Shown here: positions 1-7,210 of the stretch, in pieces
How positions within the stretch are numbered: the stretch's first letter is position 1
How the letters are laid out: the number at the start of each line of letters is the position of its first letter
Assembly: GCA_902761035.1 (NCBI GenBank)
Contig: CACWIW010000046.1
Coordinates: 1-38,137, forward strand
DNA from: an uncultured bacterium
Lineage (GTDB): Bacteria; Verrucomicrobiota; Kiritimatiellia; RFP12; UBA1067
Direction: 5' to 3'
Length of the DNA: 38,137 nucleotides
The notes under the pieces: model-generated
Told to the model about the DNA's origin: nothing
Seen by the model: only the letters and a program-made list of their open reading frames with translations
Databases searched by the model: none
Made by a program: the position numbers and the translations under genes

Positions 1-205
1 TTTTTCATGCGGCGCGGCGTCGGGCGGGCGGAGCGAACCTCCGCCCAGCCCGCCGCTATGCCTTCACGGAATGTCCGTTAAAAATCGGGGTAAGCGTGGA
101 CTATTCTATGCCCAGGCAAGATGGCGAACACCCGACTGGGCTCCGCCATTTCATTTTAGTTTTCAGTGCCTAATGGTATAACAAATCGCGAGAACGCTTG
201 TCACT
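1..205. other. Intergenic region with strong GC-rich hairpin
   Basis: No convincing gene lies in this stretch. Positions 22-55 form a strong imperfect hairpin (GGGCGGGCGGAG pairing with CTCCGCCCAGCCCGCC, loop near CGAA), which may be a REP-like element or a terminator. A minus-strand ATG followed by A-rich sequence sits at positions 7-9, so a gene could begin there and run out of the window, but nothing more can be seen. A TGGTATAAC box at about 174-182 resembles the minus-10 boxes elsewhere in the window but has no plus-strand gene after it. Confidence 0.4.
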
Positions 206-649
206 TCAGCTCCCATTTCTTAAAGATGCTGCCTGCGTGGTCGGGGTCAAGCGGTTGATGGGTACGAGCTTGAGAGACTTGATCATGTGCGGCGTGCCCT
301 CCTTGTATTTGCGGAAGTGCGGCGTAGAGAGATGTTCCTTGTAAGCCTCTTCGCTGCGGTAGATCTCCACGATGCGGATGGAAGTCGGCGACTCCTTCTT
401 CTGCATTGGGAAGATGCACACCACGCCGGGTTCCTTCGCGACCGATTCAGCCCCGACAGTTCCCGCTGCGGCGAGATACGCCTCCAGCCATTCGGGATGG
501 ACTTCGATTTCGGCGATTCTTACCACGAACATGTTTTTCTCTCCTTTCTCTTTGTTTTGCTGGTCTGCCACGCCACAGGAAACGCAACCTGTGAGCATCA
601 CCGCGCCAGCGAGCGAGCAGACGGTCTTGAAGAATTCTCTTTTGTTCAT
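206..649 (-). CDS. Antibiotic biosynthesis monooxygenase-family lipoprotein
   Basis: A 147-aa protein with a lipoprotein signal (basic start, hydrophobic core, lipobox LTGC at about residues 19-22) followed by an ABM/YgiN-type ferredoxin-like domain from about residue 40 (FVVRIAEIEVHPEWLEAYL, then SIRIVEIYRSEEAYKEHL and HF). Family members are small heme-independent quinol monooxygenases or related aromatic-ring oxidases. The lipid anchor would place this copy on the periplasmic side of a membrane, which is less usual for the family. An AAGGAAG ribosome site precedes the ATG. It is the last gene of operon A, 23 bases after the EamA transporter stop. The exact substrate cannot be told. Confidence 0.8.
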   Translation of the reverse strand: MNKREFFKTVCSLAGAVMLTGCVSCGVADQQNKEKGEKNMFVVRIAEIEVHPEWLEAYLAAAGTVGAESVAKEPGVVCIFPMQKKESPTSIRIVEIYRSEEAYKEHLSTPHFRKYKEGTPHMIKSLKLVPINRLTPTTQAASLRNGS

Positions 650-672
650 ATCATTGCTTCCTTGTTTTGATT

Positions 673-1695
673 TTAGCTGACAAGTTCTCGTTCAAGTACG
701 GCGAAAGGATGCCTGTGGGAGTGTGTGCCGTCCGCTCCGAAATGGTCGTGTCCGTGGGTATGCGTGATCGTATGCGTGTGGACGTAGCCGCCGTGGAAAT
801 GCGTGAAGGTGTGCTGGTGCGGATGGGTGTGGTGCCGCACGAGCGTATCGACCACGACAAGCGCCGCCCCCGCGACCATCACGCCCAGCGCCGCAAGATA
901 CATCCACGACAAGCCCTCCTTCAGCAAGACGAACGAGAGCAACGCCCCCACGAACGGCGCAACGGCATAGTAGGCACTCGTTTTCGCCGCCCCGAGCGCG
1001 TTCTGCGCGCGGACGTAGAGGAAGATGCAGAGTCCGTAGGCCACAAAGCCAAGCGCAAGCGCGGCGGCGACATGCGCGAGGCTTGGCATCGCCTCATACC
1101 GGATGACGGCGATCGCAAGCGCGCCGAGTCCGGAAAAAACGCCTTTCAGTACGACGATCTCGTAGGTGTTCTTCGACGCGATGTTGCGTGTACAGTTGTT
1201 CTCGAAGCCCCAGCAGACCGTCGCTGCAATGACAAGCAGCGAACCATACGAGAACCTGAAGCTGTCCGTTCCTTCGAACGAGAGCAGGATGCTCGCAAGC
1301 GTGATGAGTGCAATCGCGATCCAAAGTCGCTTCGAGACCACCTCCTTGAAAACGAAAAGCGCAATCACCGTCGTGGACACAATCTCGAAGTTGCCGAGCA
1401 AAGAGGCGTTGGCGGAGGTGCCATACCTGATTCCAAGCATGAGAAAGATGGGCGCGGCGATGTCGAGGACGATCATGCCGACGACGAACGGCATGTCCCG
1501 GCACGTCAGCGGCGCGGACGCCTTGCGGTCATGGACATTAAAGAGCGAGAGAGCCGCAATGCCGATACCCGCGCCAAGATAGAGAAGCGCAGCCATGGTA
1601 GTAGGCCCGACATCCCGCAACAGTACCTTTGACGCCGGGATGTTAATGGCGTAGAAAACCGCCGCCAGAAATGCATATAGTATAGCTTTCATCAT
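673..1695 (-). CDS. EamA/DMT-family transporter with histidine-rich C-terminal tail
   Basis: A 340-aa polytopic protein with two EamA repeats and about ten membrane segments (AAVFYAINIPASKVLL at the start, then GTSANASLLGNFEIV and AYYAVAPFVGALLSFVLLKE), typical of drug/metabolite transporters that export small metabolites. After the last membrane segment (about residue 285) comes an unusual tail with 16 histidines in residues 288-329, in HTH and HGHDH arrangements, which resembles metal-binding tails of metal transporters. The ATGATGA start overlaps the stop of the upstream reading frame at 1692, showing translational coupling. Metal handling is inference from the tail; the family itself does not usually carry metals. 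Confidence 0.85.
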   Translation of the reverse strand: MMKAILYAFLAAVFYAINIPASKVLLRDVGPTTMAALLYLGAGIGIAALSLFNVHDRKASAPLTCRDMPFVVGMIVLDIAAPIFLMLGIRYGTSANASLLGNFEIVSTTVIALFVFKEVVSKRLWIAIALITLASILLSFEGTDSFRFSYGSLLVIAATVCWGFENNCTRNIASKNTYEIVVLKGVFSGLGALAIAVIRYEAMPSLAHVAAALALGFVAYGLCIFLYVRAQNALGAAKTSAYYAVAPFVGALLSFVLLKEGLSWMYLAALGVMVAGAALVVVDTLVRHHTHPHQHTFTHFHGGYVHTHTITHTHGHDHFGADGTHSHRHPFAVLERELVS

Positions 1696-2482
1696 GGTTG
1701 CTGTGGCAATGATCCTGACCTCTTAAATTTCCCTCTTGTATTAATTTCTCCAATCAGTTCCATGCCTTCAAGAGAGCTATCGACTGGAGTTCCCCTTACG
1801 GAGACACACCACCCCTCGCCATTGAGATCACCACCCGAATACATGTCAAACGAGAAGTAGTCATCTGAGCCTCCCCATCCGCGAACATATCCCTTTTCTG
1901 GGATAGCATACCACCTTCCACCGAACTCACGTCCTTGAGGCGATAAACCATAAACGGGCCGTAACCGCAGGTGTCTATTAAAAGCCCGATCCGCTTGCCT
2001 GATTTGAAAAGAAGCCGCTTGTCGTACTCTGCACAGAAGGTCTTGGCCCGTTTGTACTCTACGGCAAAAGGCAAATCCTCGGTGATCCGGCCTTTCGTCC
2101 ACGGCCAGTCGCCTTCGGTCGCAATGGGCGAGAAACGGATGACTGTGCAAAGAACCGAAGCCGTGGCAAGGCAAAAAATGAAAACAATGACAAAGTAAAC
2201 CACGATGTGCGTTACCCACCAAAGGCCGTTCAGAATACGGTTGCGTGGTTCTTTCAGGCGCCAACCACCGCGATAGGCAGCCAAGGCGTAAGCAGCGAAG
2301 GTCAAGACGGGGAAAAACCACCAGGTTTCCAGCAATTTGCCAACCAACACCATCAGCATGATTCCGAACGGGATTATGCGGAAAGCCCACGTCTTGCCGC
2401 CAGCCTTCTTCCGCCGCCATGCCAACGCGCCGAATCCCGTCAACAAAAGCATTGCCGCAGCATCACCTATCCCGATTGACAT
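1692..2482 (-). pseudogene. Membrane protein gene with a frameshift
   Basis: The 5' part (start at 2482, SIGIGDAAAMLLLTGFGALA) encodes an integral membrane protein with about four hydrophobic segments and runs in frame to a stop at 1796. Near 1925-1945 (around GPFMVYRLKD) protein-like sequence moves to another frame, which continues with REFGGRWYAIPEKGYVRGWG and ends at 1692, exactly overlapping the start of the EamA gene. That overlap, and the protein-like character of the second frame, argue that the second frame is the true C-terminus and that a single-base indel separates them. The chosen start overlaps the upstream YjdF-like gene by 20 bases. Function is not recognised. It could be real decay or an assembly error. 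Confidence 0.65.
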
Positions 2483-3086
2483 ATTCCCGCTCCATTTCCT
2501 TATGGTTGCACATAAAAAACAGCGATGCTGAACAAATCGCCCCGAACGTGTCGCAGAGGATGTCTTTCTGCGCGTCCCATTCGTCGCCCTGCGAGCCGAG
2601 GAACGCCGCCCCCGCCACGCCGCCGTCGATAACGGCATAGAGCCATTCGATGATCTCCCACAACCCAGCCATGGCGACGGTCGTCATCACGGCGAAGAAC
2701 GCCGCCAGAATCTTGCTGCGCACGTAGCCTTTGCGCCAGTAGAGCTCTGCAAGCGGAAACGCGAACCAGCCCACGGCAAAGTGCGCGATGCGGTCGAAAG
2801 GGTTGCGCTCGAGACCGAGCGGCGCGGTCAGCCATTCCATCGGAACGTGCTCAAAGGTCCAATGCGCCCCGATGATCTGAAGGAGACTCCAAACGAAAAA
2901 GCACGAATAGGCGGCGGTCGAGAACCTGAACCGTCGATAGGTGAGAAGCAGGATTACCACGAGTCCCCACGCCCAGAACATCTCGGTGAACCACACCGCC
3001 CTGCTCGCCGGATCAATGCCCGAAAGCACGGAGACGGCCCCGGCCACCGCAAGCAGGACAAGCTCGTAACTGGACGGTTTAGTCAT
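2463..3086 (-). CDS. YjdF/DUF2238-family membrane protein
   Basis: A 207-aa inner-membrane protein with about six hydrophobic segments. It has the marks of the YjdF (DUF2238) family: DRIAHFAVGWFAFPLAELYW, GLWEIIEWLYAV and the QGDEWDAQKDILCDTFGA motif near the C-terminus. The conserved acidic and histidine residues within membrane segments are family features of unknown role. The start MTKPSSYELV at 3086 was chosen because its ATG overlaps the TGA of the Nudix-SnoaL gene (ATGA), whereas a longer reading would intrude into that gene. The molecular function of the family is not established. Confidence 0.85.
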   Translation of the reverse strand: MTKPSSYELVLLAVAGAVSVLSGIDPASRAVWFTEMFWAWGLVVILLLTYRRFRFSTAAYSCFFVWSLLQIIGAHWTFEHVPMEWLTAPLGLERNPFDRIAHFAVGWFAFPLAELYWRKGYVRSKILAAFFAVMTTVAMAGLWEIIEWLYAVIDGGVAGAAFLGSQGDEWDAQKDILCDTFGAICSASLFFMCNHKEMEREYVNRDR

Positions 3087-4075
3087 GGAATCGCCCCTAT
3101 GCCTTGCAGAATGCCCGCGATGCCGGTTGCGGCGACGTCCTTGCATATTTTGCCGTCCGAGTCGAACGAGTAGAAGTTCATGACCGTGGTCGTGAAGCGG
3201 CGTCCGTTCGGCTGAAGCCCGGAGAAGGGGGCTTCACCGTTGAACGTGCCGGAGCATTCCCACTGGACGGCGACCGTCTTCTCGTCCGCCACCATGTCGA
3301 CAAGCTTCCACTGCACATCCGGGAAACTCTTCCGCATGAGGCTGACGACGCTCAGGTATCCCTCCGCGCCGTAGAGCGGCGTGGGTGAAACGGGTGTCTT
3401 GAACGCCGCCGTGTCCGCAATGAGTTTGCGCCCAAGCTCAAGGTCATTCGTGTTGATGCACTTCTCGAAGAGGCGCATCGCCTCTTCTCGTTCACCTTTG
3501 CGAGATTCTGCAATCCATGCGTCGAGCATGGCCCGCGCAATCGAACCGTGGCGCGGTATCTCCGGCAGGTGTTCGCGGTCGAACCATCCCGACTCCACGA
3601 CCTCCTCGCCGTCGGGCGTGAGTTCCCCACCCGCGTACTCGGCGCGGAAGCCGATCATGATGTTCGACGGGAACGGCCACGTCTGCGAGCCGAAGTAGCG
3701 AATGTCCTTCACCTCGATTGAAGCCTCTTCGCGGGCTTCACGGCGGATGGCGTCCTCAAGGCTCTCACCCGGATCGACGAAACCGGCGACAAGCGACCAC
3801 ACGACACCACGGTAGTGTGTGTTCCGCTGGAGAAGCACCTTGTCGCCTTTTGTGACGAGGACGATCACGGCGGGCGATATTCTCGGGTACGCCGTGTAGC
3901 CGCAGGCCGGGCAGACGAGCGCACGCTCGTTCGGATCAACGTGCGGCTTCATCTCCGCGCCACAGCGTCCGCAAAAGCGGTTACTTGCGCGCCATTCGCT
4001 GATTTCCGCCTCACGCGACGCCTCGCGCATCTCATCGGGCGGCATGTCTCGAAACGTCTCCCGCAGGTTTTTCAT
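3083..4075 (-). CDS. Nudix hydrolase (NudC-like) fused to a SnoaL/NTF2-like domain
   Basis: A 330-aa two-domain protein. Residues 1-196 match a NudC-type NADH pyrophosphatase: a zinc ribbon (C35, C38, C55, C58), a Nudix box starting at G98 (G-x5-E104 ... R112-E-x-R-E-E) with serine in place of the usual glycine near its end, and GSQTWPFPSN, close to the NudC SQPWPFP signature. Residues from about 198 (MRLFEKCINTNDLELGRKLI) form a SnoaL-like/ester cyclase NTF2-fold domain. A second Nudix copy at 14046-14684 lacks this domain and diverges right at the join, so a fusion is likely. NudC-type enzymes hydrolyse NAD(H) or remove NAD caps from RNA. The SnoaL domain's ligand is unknown. ATGA overlaps link it to both neighbours. 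Confidence 0.85.
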   Translation of the reverse strand: MKNLRETFRDMPPDEMREASREAEISEWRASNRFCGRCGAEMKPHVDPNERALVCPACGYTAYPRISPAVIVLVTKGDKVLLQRNTHYRGVVWSLVAGFVDPGESLEDAIRREAREEASIEVKDIRYFGSQTWPFPSNIMIGFRAEYAGGELTPDGEEVVESGWFDREHLPEIPRHGSIARAMLDAWIAESRKGEREEAMRLFEKCINTNDLELGRKLIADTAAFKTPVSPTPLYGAEGYLSVVSLMRKSFPDVQWKLVDMVADEKTVAVQWECSGTFNGEAPFSGLQPNGRRFTTTVMNFYSFDSDGKICKDVAATGIAGILQGIGAIP

Positions 4076-4305
4076 CTTGCATCCTCCACGAGTTCAAATC
4101 GCTTCATCTTCTTTCCTTCGCGCTCAATGGTCTCGAAGAACATCTTCGCCGGACGCACCCACAATCCGCCATCGCCATAGAGTGCACGGTACACGACCAT
4201 CTCCTCCAGCGTCTCGGAGTCCTTTGCGAACCCTTCGAGGCGATAGCGGTTGCCTTTAAAATGCCGGAACTCGCGCCCAATTAGGCATATCTGTTCATCA
4301 GTCAT
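4072..4305 (-). CDS. DUF1653-family protein, copy 1
   Basis: A 77-aa protein with the DUF1653 pattern: FRHFKGNRYRLEGFAKDSET, then VVYRALYG, LWVRPAKMFFETIE and a C-terminal KRFEL. The family is a small beta-rich domain of unknown function, typically covering almost the whole protein, as here. The start overlaps the aat stop by eight bases and the end overlaps the Nudix gene start by four. Two further copies (11607-11840 and 13389-13622) are strongly similar. In two of the three cases it directly follows aat. Confidence 0.85.
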   Translation of the reverse strand: MTDEQICLIGREFRHFKGNRYRLEGFAKDSETLEEMVVYRALYGDGGLWVRPAKMFFETIEREGKKMKRFELVEDAR

Positions 4306-5014
4306 CTTTTTCTCCTGACATAGATTCAGTCTGTTTCCTTTTGTGTTTTGCGATTGAGAAGAGTGCCGAGTTCAGCATCTCCAGATACTCGGCGCGGGGA
4401 ATTTCCTTCGCACCGAAGCGGGCGAGATGTTCCGTGTAAACCTGGCAGTCAATCCAGGGAACGCCGTTGTCGAACATCCGACGGGCGAAGGTGGCGAAGG
4501 CGCACTTGCTCGCATCAGGGACCGTCGCAAACATCGACTCGCCAAAGAAACACGGTCCGATCGACACGCCGTAGAAGCCGCCGACGAGATGTCCATCCTG
4601 CCACGACTCGAAGGAATGCGCGAATCCGCATCGGTTGAGTTCGCAGTATCCCCTCTCGAGCTCGTCGGTAATCCACGTGCCGTCCTGTTCCGGACGCGGC
4701 ACGGCCGCACAGGCGTGGATCATCTCGGGGAACGCCGTATCGACGCGATACTCAAATAGCCCCTTCCGGAGCGTCTTCACAAGTGACTTCGGGATGTGCA
4801 GATCTGCCGCCTTCAGGACGAACCGCGGGTCTGGCGAGAACCAGGTTATCGGCTCGCCCTCCGCGACTGGCCATGGGAAGATGCCCCCCGAATATGCGTT
4901 CAGCAACCGCTCAGGGCGGAAGTCACCGCCGATGGCGAGCAATCCGCTCTCCGACTCGGCATCCTCCGCAGGCGGAAACTCAAACGAGTCGTCATCTAGG
5001 CAATACACGGCCAT
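4298..5014 (-). CDS. aat: Leucyl/phenylalanyl-tRNA--protein transferase, copy 1
   Basis: A 238-aa Aat enzyme, which moves Leu or Phe from charged tRNA to the N-terminal Arg or Lys of proteins and so marks them for ClpS/ClpAP in the N-degron pathway. Visible motifs are GLLAIGGDF (about 24-32), GIFPWP (44-49), WFSPDPR (58-64), GFAHSFESW, GGFYGVSIG and FFGESMF, with C-terminal WIDCQVYTEHL. Length is normal. A nearly identical copy lies at 11837-12550. The region just upstream is the tail of an FMN reductase gene, with an AGGAGG inside that tail and AGGGC closer to the ATG. Two aat copies in one short region is unusual. Confidence 0.93.
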   Translation of the reverse strand: MAVYCLDDDSFEFPPAEDAESESGLLAIGGDFRPERLLNAYSGGIFPWPVAEGEPITWFSPDPRFVLKAADLHIPKSLVKTLRKGLFEYRVDTAFPEMIHACAAVPRPEQDGTWITDELERGYCELNRCGFAHSFESWQDGHLVGGFYGVSIGPCFFGESMFATVPDASKCAFATFARRMFDNGVPWIDCQVYTEHLARFGAKEIPRAEYLEMLNSALFSIAKHKRKQTESMSGEKDD

Positions 5015-5023
5015 GCCCTGCCC

Positions 5024-5182
5024 TCATATCCTCCTGCCAAGATCAAAGACCGCCTCGTTGCCCGCAACCTTAACGCCCTTCGTGACTTCCTGGCAGAGCG
5101 CGTGGGCGTTGGAGTTCGGGTGGGACAACGCCGAAATGATCAGAACGTTCTTTCTCATTTTTTCTGTCTTCTTCATGGACAT
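5024..5182 (-). pseudogene. Internally deleted NADPH-dependent FMN reductase
   Basis: This 52-codon reading frame joins the N-terminal 40-odd residues of a flavodoxin-like reductase (KNVLIISALSHPNSNAHALC, compare KNVLIISASFRPNSNSHALC at 16574) directly to the last eight residues FDLGRRI plus stop. The 184-aa intact paralog at 16020-16574 shows that about 130 residues, including most of the flavin site and a CxxCxxxGKC cysteine cluster, are gone. The frame is kept. It lies first in operon A after a promoter very like that of operon B. It may survive because its last codons carry the AGGAGG used by the next gene. Confidence 0.8.
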
Positions 5183-5236
5183 GACTAAATCATCGTTGGG
5201 TTTTAGAATCGGTGCGTAGGTGGACATCGCCCCAAT

Positions 5237-5242
5237 AGTATA
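5237..5242 (-). promoter_or_regulatory. Minus-10 box of operon A promoter
   Basis: TATACT on the minus strand, in the context GATATACTATTGG, about 55 bases before the deleted FMN reductase. The same box and much of the downstream leader (with TAGAATC and GTGCGT in the same order) occur at 16574-16635 before the intact reductase. The two promoters are therefore probably duplicates. No clear minus-35 was seen. Confidence 0.55.
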
Positions 5243-5291
5243 TCATTTTTCCAGGACGCAGAGCATCTCGAGCGCGGCGATTTTTCAGCCG

Positions 5292-5341
5292 AACCGTCAC
5301 CTATTTTAAAAATCACGATTAGGTGACGGTTTTCTGTGGCG
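5292..5341. repeat. Palindromic repeat, CCGTCACCTA type, copy 1
   Basis: AACCGTCACCTA at 5292-5303 pairs perfectly with TAGGTGACGGTT at 5320-5331 around an A/T-rich loop, followed by TTCTGTGGCGGG. An almost identical unit including the loop and the trailing GTGGCGGG is at 18199-18250, and a variant with another loop is at 18145-18182. Each sits just past the 3' end of a minus-strand gene, so it may act as a terminator or be a REP-like repeat. Confidence 0.75.
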
Positions 5342-5372
5342 GGTCGGTTATGGAAGTGCCTGGTGCTTGCGA

Positions 5373-5690
5373 TTACTTCGTGGCGAGCTTCAGGCCGACG
5401 ATCCCGGCCACGATGAGCGCGGCGGACGCGATCCGCAACGCCGAGGCGGACTCGCCGAACAGGGCGATACCCGCGACAAATCCGCCGACCGCGCCCACGC
5501 CCGTCCACACGGCGTATGCCGTTCCCATCGGGATCGACTTCATGGCCACGGCGAGCAGCCAGACACTGGCAGCCATCCCGCCCACAAACACCGCATCTGC
5601 CGTGATGTTCTTGAATCCGTTTGACATCTTGAGCGCAACCGCCCAGATGACCTCGAATAATCCTGCGACAATCAATATCAGCCAGTTCAT
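5373..5690 (-). CDS. SMR-family guanidinium exporter (Gdx/SugE-like)
   Basis: A 105-aa small multidrug resistance protein with four membrane helices. It has the Gdx/SugE pattern: MNWLILIVAGLFEVIWAVAL with the essential glutamate (E14 or so) in helix 1, MKSIPMGTAYAVWTGVGAVG in helix 3, and LIVAGIVGLKL at the end. SugE-type SMR proteins work as antiparallel dimers exchanging guanidinium for protons, whereas EmrE-type members move quaternary amines. The GTAYAVWTGVGAVG stretch favours the Gdx type. It lies directly downstream of an HxlR regulator on the same strand, which may control it. No guanidine riboswitch was recognised upstream. Confidence 0.88.
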   Translation of the reverse strand: MNWLILIVAGLFEVIWAVALKMSNGFKNITADAVFVGGMAASVWLLAVAMKSIPMGTAYAVWTGVGAVGGFVAGIALFGESASALRIASAALIVAGIVGLKLATK

Positions 5691-5707
5691 GACGCAACGC
5701 CTTCCAG

Positions 5708-6103
5708 TTATTCCTCGTCACAGGGGATGGGCACGCCGAGACGGGTGAAGAAATCGGCACCCCACTTGTCCATCGCGTGTACGATCGGGACGGTCGCCTT
5801 TCCAAGGTCGGTCAAGGCGTATTCGGTCTTGGGCGGAACGACGGGATAGATCTTACGTGAGATGATGCCGTCCGCCTCCATCTCGCGGAGCTGCTGGCTC
5901 AGCATCTTGGCAGTCGCCTGCGGCACCCTGCGCTGGATCTCGCTGTAACGCATCACGCCCTTCTCGTTCAGCCACCAGATGATGATGGCCTTGTACTTCC
6001 CGCCGATGACGGCGATCGCCGCCTCCACCGTGCAGTGCAGTTTCTTCGCCTCGCTCTTCGTCATTTCGCCAACCTTGGTTTCCTTTTGGTTAGTATGAGA
6101 CAA
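5708..6103 (-). CDS. HxlR-family winged-helix transcriptional regulator
   Basis: Up to 131 aa. The HxlR signature is clear: CTVEAAIAVIGGKYKAIIIW with the redox-relevant conserved cysteine, MRYSEIQRRVPQATAKMLSQ as the recognition helix region, and LTDLGKA. HxlR/YodB-type regulators often sense quinones, aldehydes or other electrophiles through this cysteine. The start MTKSEAKK at 6064 has a better AAGG ribosome site than MSHTN at 6103, so the protein may be 118 aa. It is divergent from the NTF2-like gene at 6215 across a roughly 110-150 base gap with overlapping promoter boxes, the classic setting for control of a neighbour. Confidence 0.9.
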   Translation of the reverse strand: MSHTNQKETKVGEMTKSEAKKLHCTVEAAIAVIGGKYKAIIIWWLNEKGVMRYSEIQRRVPQATAKMLSQQLREMEADGIISRKIYPVVPPKTEYALTDLGKATVPIVHAMDKWGADFFTRLGVPIPCDEE

Positions 6104-6132
6104 AAAAGTGCATTCTTGCGCTTGCGGCAGAT

Positions 6133-6145
6133 AGTATAGTATAAT
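6133..6145. promoter_or_regulatory. Overlapping divergent minus-10 boxes between HxlR and NTF2-like genes
   Basis: Plus strand TATAAT at 6140-6145 faces the NTF2-like gene, with a possible TTGCGC at 6115-6120 but a long 19-base spacer. Minus strand TATACT at 6138-6133 faces the HxlR gene. The two boxes almost touch, so binding of the regulator here could affect both directions. This is inference from position and sequence only. Confidence 0.5.
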
Positions 6146-6214
6146 CCGCGCCGTTCCGCAAGGACAGGATTGGCCTGCCCAAGCAAGGCAACAAACAAAG
6201 ATGGAGAAGAAAAA

Positions 6215-6598
6215 ATGAGAGCGAATATCGCAGACTACAACGCGGTTGTCGAGGCCGCTTCAAAATTCACGCGCAGCGTCGCGGAGGGCAACAGCAAATA
6301 CGCCAAGGAGCTGTTCACGGAGGACGCCTGCCTGTTCGGCTTCCTCAACGGGAAGTTCGAGCGCGGCAGCATCGAGCAGTTCTACCGCAACGTCGACACC
6401 GTCGGCGCGGGCGAGAACTTCAAGACACGGATCGACGTGTTGGAACTCGAAGAAACGCTCGCCGTCGTGCGCGTCCTTGAAGAGGGCTGGGGCGGCAAGA
6501 TCGACTTCACGGACGTCCTTCTTCTCCTGAAGATCGACGGCGAATGGAAGTGCGTCGCCAAGGCGTACAACCAGAACTCGAACACGATTGAGAAGTAA
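6215..6598 (+). CDS. NTF2-like (putative lumazine-binding family) protein
   Basis: A 127-aa protein of the NTF2-like fold (DYNAVVEAASKFTRSVAEGN, then FLNGKFERGSIEQFYRNVD and WKCVAKAYNQNS), close to the putative lumazine-binding family. There is no signal peptide, so it is probably cytosolic. The start at 6215 has a GGAGAAG ribosome site eight bases upstream; a longer frame from 6170 lacks one. It is divergent from the HxlR regulator and followed 14 bases later by a secreted homologue. A fragment covering about 35 of its codons is found again at 19090-19195. The ligand or reaction is unknown. Confidence 0.8.
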   Translation: MRANIADYNAVVEAASKFTRSVAEGNSKYAKELFTEDACLFGFLNGKFERGSIEQFYRNVDTVGAGENFKTRIDVLELEETLAVVRVLEEGWGGKIDFTDVLLLLKIDGEWKCVAKAYNQNSNTIEK

Positions 6599-6611
6599 GG
6601 TGGAATCGAAA

Positions 6612-7067
6612 ATGAAAATGAAGTTCTTCGCAGTATTGGGTTGCGTCGCGCTGATGGCTACGGTCGGAATCGCCGACGAGCCGAAGGCCGCCACATGCAA
6701 GTGCGCATGTCCGTGCAGCTCGTCAGTAGACAAGGGGATCGTCGCGGCCGTCGATCTCTACATCGAGGGCGGACGCAAGGGCGACAGCAAGATCACCCGC
6801 AAGGCGTTCGCGCAGAACGCGACCATGTCGTGGTCAGAGAACGGCAAGTCCGTCACCGTGCCGATCCAGGCGCTCTACGACTATGTGGACAAGTCTGGCG
6901 CGCAGACCGTCACGCGCGGCGAAATCAAGGTCGGTGCGCAGACCGCCACGACCGCCATCGTGTCTGTTGACACGCAGTTCGGCGCAGCGAAGTTCACCGA
7001 CATGTTCGCCCTTGTCCGCAACGGCAACGAGTGGAAGATCGTCGCCAAGGTCTATCACGTGAGGTAA
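6612..7067 (+). CDS. Secreted NTF2-like (putative lumazine-binding family) protein
   Basis: A 151-aa protein starting MKMKFFAVLGCVALMATVG, a signal peptide that may be cleaved after IADE. A cysteine cluster CKCACPCSSS follows before an NTF2-like domain (VAAVDLYIEGGRKGDSKITR to MFALVRNGNEWKIVAKVYHV). It is a diverged partner of the upstream cytosolic NTF2-like gene and probably shares its promoter. The four closely spaced cysteines (CxCxCxC-like) could bind metal or form disulfides. The longer frame from 6588 was rejected because the signal peptide starts at 6612 or 6618. Confidence 0.8.
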   Translation: MKMKFFAVLGCVALMATVGIADEPKAATCKCACPCSSSVDKGIVAAVDLYIEGGRKGDSKITRKAFAQNATMSWSENGKSVTVPIQALYDYVDKSGAQTVTRGEIKVGAQTATTAIVSVDTQFGAAKFTDMFALVRNGNEWKIVAKVYHVR

Positions 7068-7070
7068 GGA

Positions 7071-7190
7071 GTCGATCCTGCGAAACTCAACGCGCTCATC
7101 TTCGACCAGTTCCAGAGCGGATACTATGTCTCGGGCGAAAAGGTCGGTCAGGCGTGGGATGCAGGGAAGCCACTCACGCAGAAGAAGTAA
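7071..7190 (+). pseudogene. C-terminal remnant of a flavin reductase-like gene
   Basis: In the frame starting GTC at 7071, 39 codons and a TAA read VDPAKLNALIFDQFQSGYYV ... GEKVGQAWDAGKPL. This aligns with the last 40 residues of the flavin reductase at 9294-9851 (DAAKMKPICFDTCQHVYRLM ... GEVVAQAFSCGKEL). It has no start of its own and follows the secreted NTF2-like gene by three bases. It is therefore the tail of a distinct, diverged flavin reductase whose 5' part has been lost. Confidence 0.7.
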
Positions 7191-7210
7191 AAACCGGTTC
7201 CGAGCAACGC

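Noticed and set aside
1..9. Minus-strand start codon at the left edge
   Set aside because: Only two or three codons lie in the window, so a gene cannot be supported.
667..1632. Long plus-strand open frame rich in Arg, Asp and His
   Set aside because: It lies exactly opposite the EamA transporter and has the composition of antisense shadow frames in GC-rich DNA, with no domain-like sequence.
5691..5707. Guanidine riboswitch before the SMR gene
   Set aside because: Only 17 bases separate it from the HxlR gene, with no room for a structured RNA.
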